In this document: piece by piece, positions 19,565 to 28,297 of the stretch | Position numbering within the stretch: the first letter of the stretch is position 1 | Layout: every line of letters starts with the position of its first letter | Origin: JACMQX01 sp040385105 | GTDB lineage: Bacteria; Pseudomonadota; Gammaproteobacteria; Burkholderiales; Burkholderiaceae_C | Assembly (NCBI GenBank): GCA_040385105.1 | Contig: JAZKHY010000049.1 | Coordinates: 26,631 to 90,630, forward strand | Direction of reading: 5' to 3' | DNA length: 64,000 bases | The notes under the pieces: model-generated | The model's database searches: none | Told to the model about the DNA's origin: nothing | Seen by the model: the letters and a program-made list of their open reading frames with translations, nothing else | Program-made: the position numbers and the translations under genes

Positions 19565-20434
19565 ATGGAGCGCGTGGCGCTTGGTACGGCGCAGTTCGGG
19601 CTCGAATATGGGGTGTCCAACAAGTCGGGGCAAACCAGCCTTTCGCATGCAGCCATGATCGTGCGAGATGCACGGCAGGCGGGATGCAGGACCATAGACA
19701 CGGCCATTGCGTACGGGCAGAGCGAGACGCGCCTGGGCGAGATAGGCGTTCAGGATTGGGATGTTGTGTCCAAGCTTCCTGCATTTCCTGCTGAATGCAC
19801 TGATATTGGAGCCTGGGCTTCAGCCCAGGTAGCCGGCAGCCTCGAAAGACTGGGCATTCGCAAGCTGGATACGCTGTTGCTTCACGCGCCCGTCCAGCTC
19901 TCAGGACCCCGCGGGCCCGAACTTGTCCGGGCCCTGCGGCAGGTCAAGGAACTCGGGATGACCCGGCGGCTTGGCATTTCGGTTTACTCACCCGAGGAGC
20001 TGGGGCTTGCGATCGCAGCCTTTCCCGTGGAGGTTGTACAGGCACCGTTCAATGTCATTGACCGCGGGCTTGAAACCAGTGGCTGGGCGTCGCGCCTCGT
20101 GGACCAGGGGGTTGAAATCCATCTCAGGTCTGCGTTCCTTCAAGGGCTGCTGCTCATGGATGAAGGCGCACGGCCGGCATTTTTTGCGGCCTGGCAGCCG
20201 TTGTGGGGACTATGGCACCAGTGGCTGCACGATCAGGGCACCAGCGCGCTGGAGGCGAGCCTGTCGTTTGTCCTGTCGCGGCCATTCGCTTCCCGGGTGG
20301 TCGTGGGGGTGACTTCCCCGCAGCAGCTTGGCGAAGTCCTCGTTGCGGCGCGAGCGCCGGCGGTGCACCCCCCGGATGCGTTGCGCTGCGATGCGCCCGG
20401 ACTCATCAACCCTTCACAATGGAAAATCAAATGA
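19565..20434 (+). CDS. Aldo/keto reductase of the polysaccharide locus
   Basis: A 289-residue (beta/alpha)8 NAD(P)H-dependent reductase. The catalytic tetrad can be read: Asp and Tyr in TIDTAIAYGQSE, Lys in VVSKLP and His in LLLHAPV. The fold start VALGTAQFGLEYGVSN is typical of AKRs found in nonulosonic-acid and flagellin-glycan loci. The start is uncertain: ATG 19565 gives the family length, with GTG 19511 and ATG 19493 also in frame. It is divergent from the RmlD-like gene. Its TGA overlaps the next ATG, so it forms a two-gene operon with the fused cytidylyltransferase-aminotransferase. Confidence 0.8.
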   Translation: MERVALGTAQFGLEYGVSNKSGQTSLSHAAMIVRDARQAGCRTIDTAIAYGQSETRLGEIGVQDWDVVSKLPAFPAECTDIGAWASAQVAGSLERLGIRKLDTLLLHAPVQLSGPRGPELVRALRQVKELGMTRRLGISVYSPEELGLAIAAFPVEVVQAPFNVIDRGLETSGWASRLVDQGVEIHLRSAFLQGLLLMDEGARPAFFAAWQPLWGLWHQWLHDQGTSALEASLSFVLSRPFASRVVVGVTSPQQLGEVLVAARAPAVHPPDALRCDAPGLINPSQWKIK

Positions 20435-22458
20435 CATGCATTGCCATCGTCCAGGCCCGCATGGGATCCACCCGTCTGCCTGACAAGGTGATGCTGCCTG
20501 TTGGCGGTGTTCCGATGATCGAGCTGCTGCTTTCAAGGCTTTCCCGTGCCCGTCGCGTTGACAGTATCGTGCTCGCCACTTCCACCGATCCGCGAAACGA
20601 CCCGCTGGCCCGGCATGTGAGGAGCCTGGGCTACGAGGTGTACCACGGCAGCGAGGGCGACGTGCTGGACCGCTACTACCGGGCAGCCGAAGGGCATTCG
20701 CCGGAAATTGTCATCCGGATCACTGGGGATTGCCCGCTGGTGGATCCACTGCTCGTGGACCAGGTCGTGGATGCGTTCAGCCAGTCGGGGGTGGACTATC
20801 TCAGCAATACCAATCCTCCCACGTATCCCGACGGGCTGGATATCGAGGTGTTCACCTTCGCCGCACTTCGCCGGGCCTGGAAGGAGGCGACACTTTCCTA
20901 TGATCGTGAGCACGTGACGCCGTACATGAAGGAGCCTGGCAGGTTCAGGGTTGGCAATGCTCCCGGAAGTGAGGATTTGTCGGATGAGCGCTGGACGGTC
21001 GACGAACCCGCAGACTATGAAGTCATCCTCAACATATGCAGGCACTTCGCGCCGCGTACCGATTTCAGCTGGCAGGAAGTGATGGCGCTGCGTCGCCAGA
21101 AGCCGGAACTGTTCATGCCAAACCTCACAATTCAACGCAATGAAGGAGCCCGAATGGGAACAGGCCAGAAACTTTGGAAACGCGCCAAGCGTGTCATACC
21201 TGGAGGCAACATGCTGCTGTCCAAGCGGGCGGAGATGTTCGCGCCGGACCAATGGCCCGCCTACTACAGCAAATCCAGCGATTGCCGGGTCTGGGATCTT
21301 GACGGGCGTGAGTTCATCGACATGTCGATGATGGGTATTGGTACGAACACGCTTGGATACGCTCACCCCGAAGTCGATGATGCCGTGCGTGCCGTCGTCA
21401 GTGCGGGTAACCTCACAACACTCAACGCGCCAGAGGAGGTCTACCTTGCGGAGCGCCTCGTGGAAATGCACCCGTGGGCGGACATGGTGCGTTTTGCGCG
21501 GTCAGGCGGGGAGGCAAACGCTGTATCAATCCGGATTGCGCGTGCTGCGGCCGGAAGGACCCAGGTGGCGATCTGTGGCTACCATGGCTGGCACGACTGG
21601 TACCTTGCGGCAAACCTGGGCGACGCCGATCATCTGACCGGGCACCTGCTGCCAGGGCTCGAGGCCAACGGCGTGCCGCTGGACCTGCGCGGGTCGGTGC
21701 ACACGTTCAGGTACAACCATTTTGAGGAGCTGCAGGCACTGGTTGACAGTCATCCGATCGGCGTCATAAAGATGGAAGTGTCTCGTAACCATGAACCTGC
21801 TGACGACTTCCTCGGGAAAATCCGGCGCCTTGCGACGGAGCGCGGAATCGTGCTGGTCTTTGACGAGTGCACGTCGGGATTCCGCCAGACTTTTGGCGGC
21901 CTGCACAAGCAGTACGGTGTGGAGCCGGACATGGCCACATTCGGCAAGACCCTTGGGAACGGATATGCGGTCACTGCCGTTCTGGGCCGGCGTGAGATCA
22001 TGGAAGCGGCGCAGACGACTTTCATCTCAAGCAGTTTCTGGACCGAGCGGATAGGGTCGGCCGCAGCGCTCAAGACGCTGGAGGTGATGGAGCGCGTGGA
22101 GTCTTGGGAGACGATCACCCGCCTGGGCAAGTCCGTCATTGCGGGCTGGAAGGATCTCGCTGCGCGGCATGGACTCGACATTCAGGTGAGCGGGCTGCCG
22201 GCCCTTGCCAGTTTCTCGTTCGCAGGGCCGCAGGCGCTGGCTTTCAAGACCTTGATGGTTCAGGAAATGCTGGAAAAGGGCTATCTTGCCGGCCCGGGCT
22301 TTTATGCATCAACCGCACACACACCGGCAATCATCAGCGCGTATCTCGATGCCCTGGACCCGGTGTTTGCGCTGGTACGCAAGTGCCAGGATGGCATGGA
22401 CGTCAAGGGGCTGCTCAAGGGCCCGGTCTGCCATGACGGATTCAAGCGGCTGAACTGA
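20431..22458 (+). CDS. Fused SpsF-like cytidylyltransferase and class III aminotransferase
   Basis: A 675-residue two-domain protein. Residues 1 to about 235 are an SpsF/NeuA-like nucleotidyltransferase (AIVQARMGSTRLPDKV, RITGDCPLVDP, SYDREHVTPYMK), which would activate a sugar acid with CMP. From Met242 onward it is a class III PLP aminotransferase like glutamate-1-semialdehyde aminotransferase (RVIPGGNMLLS, FDECTSGFR, and FGKTLGNGY with the Schiff-base Lys). The frame is continuous. A GGAG five bases before codon 242 could also allow a separate aminotransferase to be made. ATG 20431 is chosen because it overlaps the previous stop; ATG 20419 is an alternative. Confidence 0.85.
   Translation: MTCIAIVQARMGSTRLPDKVMLPVGGVPMIELLLSRLSRARRVDSIVLATSTDPRNDPLARHVRSLGYEVYHGSEGDVLDRYYRAAEGHSPEIVIRITGDCPLVDPLLVDQVVDAFSQSGVDYLSNTNPPTYPDGLDIEVFTFAALRRAWKEATLSYDREHVTPYMKEPGRFRVGNAPGSEDLSDERWTVDEPADYEVILNICRHFAPRTDFSWQEVMALRRQKPELFMPNLTIQRNEGARMGTGQKLWKRAKRVIPGGNMLLSKRAEMFAPDQWPAYYSKSSDCRVWDLDGREFIDMSMMGIGTNTLGYAHPEVDDAVRAVVSAGNLTTLNAPEEVYLAERLVEMHPWADMVRFARSGGEANAVSIRIARAAAGRTQVAICGYHGWHDWYLAANLGDADHLTGHLLPGLEANGVPLDLRGSVHTFRYNHFEELQALVDSHPIGVIKMEVSRNHEPADDFLGKIRRLATERGIVLVFDECTSGFRQTFGGLHKQYGVEPDMATFGKTLGNGYAVTAVLGRREIMEAAQTTFISSSFWTERIGSAAALKTLEVMERVESWETITRLGKSVIAGWKDLAARHGLDIQVSGLPALASFSFAGPQALAFKTLMVQEMLEKGYLAGPGFYASTAHTPAIISAYLDALDPVFALVRKCQDGMDVKGLLKGPVCHDGFKRLN
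21145..21156 (+). promoter_or_regulatory. Possible internal ribosome-binding site and start inside the fusion gene
   Basis: GGAG at 21145-21148 lies five bases before an in-frame ATG at 21154, exactly at the junction between the cytidylyltransferase and aminotransferase domains. The spacing and position fit a second translation start giving a free aminotransferase of about 434 residues. This is seen in the sequence; its use is inference. Confidence 0.45.
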
Positions 22459-22462
22459 CCTG

Positions 22463-23464
22463 TCAGGCCATGGCGGCCTGGTTGAATGCGCGGATTTCCT
22501 CCACGCTCAGGAAGTGCGGATTGTTGCCCGAGTTGTATTCCTCACCCTGGGCCACCGGCGTGCCTTCGTCGCCCATCGCATCGCGAAGGTAGTTCATGTC
22601 GGCGGCGAAAAACCGGATGGTGGGCCGGATCACGAAATGCCTGCTGAATGACAGCGTGAGATGCGAGTCGTCGGAGGGGCACATGATTTCGTGCAGCTTC
22701 TCGCCCGGGCGGATGCCCACGACCTGCGTAGGAACGCCAGGCGCCATGGCCTCCGCCAGGTCGACCATCCGGATGGACGGAATCTTCGGCACGAAGATCT
22801 CGCCGCCCTGCATGCGCCGAAAATTGTCCAGCACGAAATCAACACCCTGCTGCAGGCTGATCCAGAAACGCGTCATGCGGGGATCGGTGATCGGCAGGCT
22901 TTTGGCACCTTCGGCCAACAACTTCATGAAGAGCGGAACTACCGAGCCGCGTGATCCAACGACATTGCCATAGCGGACCACGGAGAACCGTGTGCGGCCG
23001 CCACCGACCATGTTGTTGGCAGCGACAAAGAGCTTGTCGGAAGCGAGCTTGGTCGCCCCATAGAGGTTGATGGGGTTGGCGGCCTTGTCCGTGGACAGGG
23101 CAATGACTTTCTCGATATTGTTGGCGATCGCGGCCTTGATCACGTTTTCCGCGCCATGGATGTTGGTTTTGATGCACTCCATGGGGTTGTACTCCGCAGC
23201 GGGCACCTGCTTGAGGGCCGCAGCGTGGATCACGTAGTCAACGCCCTTCATCGCCTGGGACAGCCGCTCGCCATCACGGACATCACCGATGAAATAGCGC
23301 ATGCAGTCCGCATTGAAGCGTTGCGCCATTTCATACTGCTTCAACTCGTCACGGGAAAACACGACAATCCGGCTTGGCTTGTAACCAGCGAGAATCGTCT
23401 GGACGTACTGGTGACCGAACGAGCCGGTGCCGCCCGTGATCAAGACGGATTTGTTGTTGAACAT
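22463..23464 (-). CDS. pseB: UDP-GlcNAc 4,6-dehydratase, inverting (PseB type)
   Basis: A 333-residue SDR enzyme that makes the UDP-4-keto-6-deoxy-L-AltNAc precursor of pseudaminic acid by 4,6-dehydration with C5 inversion. GGTGSFG at 11-17 binds NADP, and STDKAANP with LYGATK contains the Asp-Lys and Tyr-Lys active-site residues of the FlaA1/PseB group. The C-terminal region with GIRPGEKLHEIM is also diagnostic. It stands alone on the minus strand, four bases from the end of the fusion gene and 39 bases from the divergent capD-like gene. No PseC-type aminotransferase follows it, which is unusual. Confidence 0.9.
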   Translation of the reverse strand: MFNNKSVLITGGTGSFGHQYVQTILAGYKPSRIVVFSRDELKQYEMAQRFNADCMRYFIGDVRDGERLSQAMKGVDYVIHAAALKQVPAAEYNPMECIKTNIHGAENVIKAAIANNIEKVIALSTDKAANPINLYGATKLASDKLFVAANNMVGGGRTRFSVVRYGNVVGSRGSVVPLFMKLLAEGAKSLPITDPRMTRFWISLQQGVDFVLDNFRRMQGGEIFVPKIPSIRMVDLAEAMAPGVPTQVVGIRPGEKLHEIMCPSDDSHLTLSFSRHFVIRPTIRFFAADMNYLRDAMGDEGTPVAQGEEYNSGNNPHFLSVEEIRAFNQAAMA

Positions 23465-23503
23465 CCGGACCCACTGTTTTTAGTCAAGTCCCAATAATAA
23501 TCG

Positions 23504-25336
23504 ATGCCCATGCGTCAACTGCTCCCGAAAATCAATCCTGCCAATGCCGGAGCCGGCGTGATCGACGCCGTGCTCGTCGCCTGTGCCTGGTGGCTGGCGT
23601 TCTGGCTGCGGTTCAATCTTGATCTTGCGGACGAGTTTGCAGACATGGCGATCACCACTATCTGGTTGCCGGTTCTCGCGTATGGGGTGGCGCTGGCAGT
23701 GACGGGGGTCTATCGGCACGTGTGGCGCTTTGTGAGCCTGACGGAACTGCGGCGGCTGGGAGGAGGGCTCATGGTCGGTGCGCTGTTTGCGACCGCCTCC
23801 GTCATGATGCTGCGCTTCCCGAATTTCCCCCGCTCGGTGCTGGTGCTCCACCCTCTGATCTGTCTGGTCTTGCTCGGGGCGGCGCGTGCAGGATCGCGCA
23901 TGCTCGCCGAGCGCCAATCGGATGCGGCTACCAACTCACGGCCTCTGCTGATTGTGGGTTCCCTCAAGGATGCATCTGATGCCTTGCGGGCTTTGAAGAC
24001 GTCCAGCCAGTGGCATGCGGCAGGCATCGTGTCCCCTTTGGAGGGGGAGCGGGGGAAATCCCTGCAGAACATTCCCGTATTGGGCGTCCTCGCGCGGATT
24101 GCTGACATTGCTGCTGCGACCGGAGCGTCCACTGCGCTGGTGGCCAGCCCGCCCGGCTCAGCCGAGCGCCGCGAGGTGCTGCTGCAGTCCAGTGGCGCGG
24201 GCCTGACCCTGCTGACGATGCCGCGCCCCGACGACTGGCTGCGTGCGGAGAATTCCGGGCTGCGCAGGATTGAGCTTGAGGACCTGTTGGGGCGCGACGC
24301 AGTCCATCTTGACATCCAGGGCCTGTCTGAACTCCTCTCGGGACAGACCGTGTTGGTGACTGGTGCGGGCGGCTCCATCGGTTCGGAGTTGTGCCGCCAG
24401 ATCGCACGCTTCGGCGTGGCCCGCCTTGTCTGCGTGGACATTTCGGAGTTCTCGGTCTACCGGCTCGAACAGGAGCTGCGCGAGGCGCATCCACAGATGA
24501 AAGGCCTGTACTACACGGCCAACGTCCGGGAGCCGGAGCGCTTGCAGGCGATTGCATCCCTGCATCGCCCCGCCGTGGTTTTCCATGCAGCAGCCTACAA
24601 GCACGTACCGCTCATGGAGGAACTCAACGAGGTCGAAGCCTTGCGCACCAATATCCTGGGCACCTTGCATTCCGCGCGCATGGCCGGACAATGCGGCGCG
24701 AAAAGGTTTGTGTTGATTTCCACCGACAAGGCCGTCAATCCGACAAACGTCATGGGGGCCAGCAAGCGCATGGCGGAACTGGTCGTACAGGGGGTTGCCG
24801 CGAATTTCCAGGCGACCCAGTTTGTCTCGGTGCGGTTTGGCAATGTGCTGGGTTCCAGCGGCTCGGTAGTGCCGTTGTTCAGCGAGCAGATTGCGCGAGG
24901 CGGCCCTGTAACAGTGACGCATCCCGACATCGTGCGGTACTTCATGACCATACCGGAGGCGGCCCAGTTGGTCCTGCAGGCCGGGTTGATGGGACGGTCC
25001 GGCCAGATATTCGTGCTGGACATGGGTGAGCCCATGAAGATTGTGGATCTCGCGCGGCTTCTGATCCGCCTGTCGGGAAAGACTGAACAGGATGTGCCGA
25101 TCAGCTATACGGGACTGCGTCCCGGCGAAAAGCTCTATGAGGAACTGCTTGCCGATGATGAAACCACCGAACCCACGCCGCACCCTAAACTGCGCGTTGC
25201 CAAGACTTCTGGTGGGCAATCTGTTGACATAGGCGCGGTGGTGGACTGGATTGCGGCGGCTGGCCCTGCGCCAATGGCGTCGTCATTGCGCGAATGGCTG
25301 CGCACTCAGGTGCCCGAATACTCCGCCCCGCCCTGA
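23504..25336 (+). CDS. Polysaccharide 4,6-dehydratase, CapD/WbpM/PglF type
   Basis: A 610-residue membrane-bound UDP-GlcNAc 4,6-dehydratase (retaining). The N-terminal membrane domain has four hydrophobic segments within roughly residues 15-130, followed by a first Rossmann-like domain and then the catalytic SDR domain with TGAGGSIGSE and LISTDKAVNPTNVMGASK. The usual Tyr of YxxxK is replaced by Met, which is normal for the long WbpM subgroup. It likely supplies a UDP-4-keto-6-deoxy-GlcNAc for a diamino- or deoxy-amino sugar such as bacillosamine, QuiNAc or FucNAc. It closes the polysaccharide locus. Confidence 0.92.
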   Translation: MPMRQLLPKINPANAGAGVIDAVLVACAWWLAFWLRFNLDLADEFADMAITTIWLPVLAYGVALAVTGVYRHVWRFVSLTELRRLGGGLMVGALFATASVMMLRFPNFPRSVLVLHPLICLVLLGAARAGSRMLAERQSDAATNSRPLLIVGSLKDASDALRALKTSSQWHAAGIVSPLEGERGKSLQNIPVLGVLARIADIAAATGASTALVASPPGSAERREVLLQSSGAGLTLLTMPRPDDWLRAENSGLRRIELEDLLGRDAVHLDIQGLSELLSGQTVLVTGAGGSIGSELCRQIARFGVARLVCVDISEFSVYRLEQELREAHPQMKGLYYTANVREPERLQAIASLHRPAVVFHAAAYKHVPLMEELNEVEALRTNILGTLHSARMAGQCGAKRFVLISTDKAVNPTNVMGASKRMAELVVQGVAANFQATQFVSVRFGNVLGSSGSVVPLFSEQIARGGPVTVTHPDIVRYFMTIPEAAQLVLQAGLMGRSGQIFVLDMGEPMKIVDLARLLIRLSGKTEQDVPISYTGLRPGEKLYEELLADDETTEPTPHPKLRVAKTSGGQSVDIGAVVDWIAAAGPAPMASSLREWLRTQVPEYSAPP

Positions 25337-25362
25337 CCGGCAGGGGCGCCCGCTGCCTGCAG

Positions 25363-25998
25363 TCAGCCGGCAATCCCCGTCCGCGCCAGCACATCACTGA
25401 CCAGCTCCAGCCTCACCAGCGGGTTGTCCAGCTCCATCAGCCTCTGCTTGAGTTCGAGCGGTAGCGGCAGCAGCTCGCACCAGCGGTTGGCGACCCAGCC
25501 GCAATCCTCGAGCTGAAAGGGTTCAAGAATGGGGAACTGCCCGGGCGCGCCTGCGCGCTGGCGCAGCGTGTTGATGACTTTTTCCAGCGCGGTGGCCGTG
25601 CCCTGAAGGTCCGGTGGAATCTGCACCGCCATGTCCATGTCCATGCGCTGAACATCGGCCACCCACAGGCCATGGCGCAGCTGGTCCCGCGAGGTGATCC
25701 GAAAGCGCTGGGCGCCGGTGCACTGGATGGCCATGAGGCCCGGGTTGGGTACCTCGAAGGAGGTGATGACGGCCAGCGTCCCGACGGTGTTGAAGGTTTC
25801 AGCCCGCGCGCCGGCGACGCGCACCTCGGAGCCTTGGGTGAGGGAAACGACGCCAAACGGTGCACCGGCCTTGTGGCAGCGGGCGATCATGTCGAGGTAG
25901 CGGACCTCGAATATCCGCAGCGGCAGCAAACCGCCCGGAAAGAGCACGGTGCCCAGCGGAAACAGGGGAAGGGAGGAGAGCGTAAGGGCCTGCGACAT
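25363..25998 (-). CDS. LON peptidase substrate-binding-domain protein
   Basis: A 211-residue stand-alone LON N-terminal (PUA-like) domain protein of the COG2802 type, without the ATPase or protease domains. The opening LPLFPLGTVLFPGGLLPLRIFE and the later FGVVSLTQGSEV are the family pattern. Function is unknown; such proteins are thought to bind unfolded or hydrophobic peptides. It converges on the capD-like gene with 26 bases between, and is divergent from the YggT gene with 52 bases between the starts. Confidence 0.9.
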   Translation of the reverse strand: MSQALTLSSLPLFPLGTVLFPGGLLPLRIFEVRYLDMIARCHKAGAPFGVVSLTQGSEVRVAGARAETFNTVGTLAVITSFEVPNPGLMAIQCTGAQRFRITSRDQLRHGLWVADVQRMDMDMAVQIPPDLQGTATALEKVINTLRQRAGAPGQFPILEPFQLEDCGWVANRWCELLPLPLELKQRLMELDNPLVRLELVSDVLARTGIAG

Positions 25999-26050
25999 TC
26001 AGGAATTCTGCCTGACCGTTATCATCCCACGACATCATTGACCCGTGCAC

Positions 26051-26599
26051 ATGCTCTACCAAATCGTTGCCTTCCTGCTCGATGTTGCCACCGGCCTGCT
26101 GGGTGGTGCTTGCCTGCTGCGCCTGTACATGCAGTACCAGCGGGTGTCGTTCTCCAACCCGGTCGGGCGCGTGGTGTTTGCGCTGACGGACTGGCTGGTT
26201 CTTCCGCTGCGGCGCGTCATCCCGCCGGTGGGGCGATGGGACCTGTCCAGTCTGGTGGGGGCGTTCCTGCTGAAACTGGTGCAATTCGGCATCTTGCTGC
26301 TGCTGGCTGGCAGCGCCATGGGGTTCGTGTTGTTGCCGGTGCTGGCAGCCTTCGGCACGCTGCAACTGGCGATTTCAGCCATGACCGCGCTGATGATTGT
26401 CTATGCCGTCCTGTCGTGGGTGCAGCCTGGGTCGCCGCTGTATGACGTGATCGACAGGCTCTGCTCGCCGCTGCTGCGGCCCTTGCGCCGCGCCATCCCG
26501 CTGGTGGGCGGGGTTGACCTGTCGCCCCTTGCGCTGCTGGTGCTGCTGCAGGTTGCCGCCATCATCCTGGGGCATCTGCAGGCTTCGCTGCTCCGTTAG
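26051..26599 (+). CDS. YggT-family integral membrane protein
   Basis: A 182-residue inner-membrane protein with two YggT repeats, each a pair of hydrophobic segments separated by a short polar stretch: LTDWLVLPLRRVIPPVG in the first and LCSPLLRPLRRAIPLVGG in the second. The family is linked to cell-envelope or osmotic functions without a proven activity. ATG 26051 is preferred over a GTG two codons upstream. Its TAG and the accD TAA share bases tail to tail (the ttag at 26596-26599), so there is no room for a terminator between the two genes. Confidence 0.9.
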   Translation: MLYQIVAFLLDVATGLLGGACLLRLYMQYQRVSFSNPVGRVVFALTDWLVLPLRRVIPPVGRWDLSSLVGAFLLKLVQFGILLLLAGSAMGFVLLPVLAAFGTLQLAISAMTALMIVYAVLSWVQPGSPLYDVIDRLCSPLLRPLRRAIPLVGGVDLSPLALLVLLQVAAIILGHLQASLLR

Positions 26600-27468
26600 G
26601 ACACGGCGTCCGCTGGCTGGCGCAGCAGCATGGCGAGGGTGTTCGCCACAGTCTTGCGCAGCTCGCGCCGGTCACAGATGAAGTCGATGGCGCCCTTTTG
26701 CTGCAGGAACTCGGCGCGCTGGAAGCCTTCGGGCAGCGTCACCCGCACAGTGGATTCGATCACCCGGGGGCCGGCAAAGCCGATCAGCGCCTTGGGCTCG
26801 GCAATCACCACATCGCCCACAAACGCAAAGCCTGCGCTTACCCCCCCCATGGTCGGGTCGGTCAGCACGCTCACGTAGGGCAGGCCCTTCTTGGCAAGGC
26901 GCGTGAGCGCGGCATTCGTCTTGGCCATTTGCATGAGGCTCAGCAAGCCTTCCTGCATGCGGGCACCGCCGGTGGCGGTGAAGCAGACGAATGGCACTTT
27001 CTGCTCGATGGCAGCATGGACGCCACGCACAAAGCGCTCGCCGACCACGCTTCCCATGCTGCCACCCATGAAATCAAACTCGAAGCATGCGGCCACCAGG
27101 CTGATGCTGTGGACGGCGCCGCCCATGACGATCAGCGCGTCGGTCTCGCCGGTGGATTCCAGCGCTTCTTTCAGGCGTTCGGGGTACTTGCGGCTGTCCT
27201 TGAACTTGAGCGCATCGACCGGGATGACTTCCTGGCCCAGTTCATAGCGGCCCTCGGCGTCCAGGAAGGCGTCAAGCCTGGCCCGGGCGCCAATGCGGTG
27301 GTGGTGGCTGCAGGTCGGGCAGACGTTCTGGTTCTGCTCCAGGTCGGTCTTGTACAGCACGGTTTCGCAGCTCGGGCACTTGACCCACAGGCCCTCGGGC
27401 ACGGTGCGGCGGTCGGCCGGGTCGGTTTGCTGGATCTTCGGCGGGAGGAGCTTTTCAAGCCAGGACAT
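26596..27468 (-). CDS. accD: Acetyl-CoA carboxylase carboxyltransferase subunit beta
   Basis: Subunit of the carboxyltransferase that makes malonyl-CoA for fatty acid synthesis, working with AccA. The 290-residue protein has the N-terminal Cys4 zinc ribbon (Cys31, Cys34, Cys50, Cys53) and the crotonase-fold core with FVCFTATGGARMQEG and SVLTDPTMGGVSAGFA. An AAGGAG ribosome-binding site precedes the ATG. It is the last gene of the minus-strand fimV-truA-trpFBA-accD series, 16 bases after trpA. The trpA-accD pairing is common in Proteobacteria. Confidence 0.97.
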   Translation of the reverse strand: MSWLEKLLPPKIQQTDPADRRTVPEGLWVKCPSCETVLYKTDLEQNQNVCPTCSHHHRIGARARLDAFLDAEGRYELGQEVIPVDALKFKDSRKYPERLKEALESTGETDALIVMGGAVHSISLVAACFEFDFMGGSMGSVVGERFVRGVHAAIEQKVPFVCFTATGGARMQEGLLSLMQMAKTNAALTRLAKKGLPYVSVLTDPTMGGVSAGFAFVGDVVIAEPKALIGFAGPRVIESTVRVTLPEGFQRAEFLQQKGAIDFICDRRELRKTVANTLAMLLRQPADAVS

Positions 27469-27484
27469 GCGTGTTCTCCTTCAA

Positions 27485-28297
27485 TTACTGAGAGTCTAGC
27501 GCGGTACGGATGCCCGCCAGGAATTCAGCCGCCGTTCCCACGACGGCTTCCCGGGGCTGGTTCTCGATCAGCTGGATGATCTTGCTGCCGATGACAACGG
27601 CGTCGGCCACCTTGCCCACGGCCCTTGCCGTGGCTGCATCGCGGATGCCGAAGCCGACGCCTACGGGAATGCTCACATGCTTGCGGATGCGTGGCAGCAT
27701 GGCTTCCACGGCATCGGTGTCCAGGTTGCCGGCACCCGTGACGCCCTTGAGCGAGACGTAGTAGACGTAGCCACTGGCCACCCGGGCCACCTGCGCCATG
27801 CGCTCGTCTGTGGAGGTGGGCGCCAGCAGGAAGATCAGGTCCATGCCGTGGGCACGCAGCTTGGCCGCGAAATCTTCGCACTCCTCGGGCGGGTAGTCCA
27901 CGATGAGCACGCCGTCAACGCCCGCCGCGGATGCGTCACGGATGAACGCATCCCTGCCGTGCTTGAGGTCGTAGCGCTCAACGGGGTTGGCGTAGCCCAT
28001 CAGGACCACGGGCGTGTTGGCGTCCTGCGAGCGGAACCGACGGACCATGTCCAGCACCTGGCGCGTGCCGATACCCAGCGCCAGGGCCTTCTCGCCAGCC
28101 TTCTGGATCACCGGGCCGTCGGCCATCGGGTCGCTGAACGGGACGCCCAGTTCGATGATGTCCGCGCCTGAAGCGACCATGCCCAGCATGAGCTCGGGCG
28201 TGATGTCGGCGAACGGGAAACCGGCCGTCACATAGGGAATGAGCGCCTTGCGCCCCTGGGCCTTGAGCCGGGCCAATGTGGTGTCGATCCGGCTCAT
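27485..28297 (-). CDS. trpA: Tryptophan synthase alpha subunit
   Basis: Cleaves indole-3-glycerol phosphate to indole and glyceraldehyde 3-phosphate, passing indole to TrpB through a tunnel. The 270-residue TIM barrel has Glu49 and Asp60 (ELGVPFSDPMAD) at exactly the positions of the catalytic pair in the well-studied enterobacterial enzyme, and VVIGSKIIQLIE near the end. The ATG at 28297 overlaps the trpB stop (ATGA), which settles the start; a longer frame runs through trpB. Confidence 0.97.
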   Translation of the reverse strand: MSRIDTTLARLKAQGRKALIPYVTAGFPFADITPELMLGMVASGADIIELGVPFSDPMADGPVIQKAGEKALALGIGTRQVLDMVRRFRSQDANTPVVLMGYANPVERYDLKHGRDAFIRDASAAGVDGVLIVDYPPEECEDFAAKLRAHGMDLIFLLAPTSTDERMAQVARVASGYVYYVSLKGVTGAGNLDTDAVEAMLPRIRKHVSIPVGVGFGIRDAATARAVGKVADAVVIGSKIIQLIENQPREAVVGTAAEFLAGIRTALDSQ

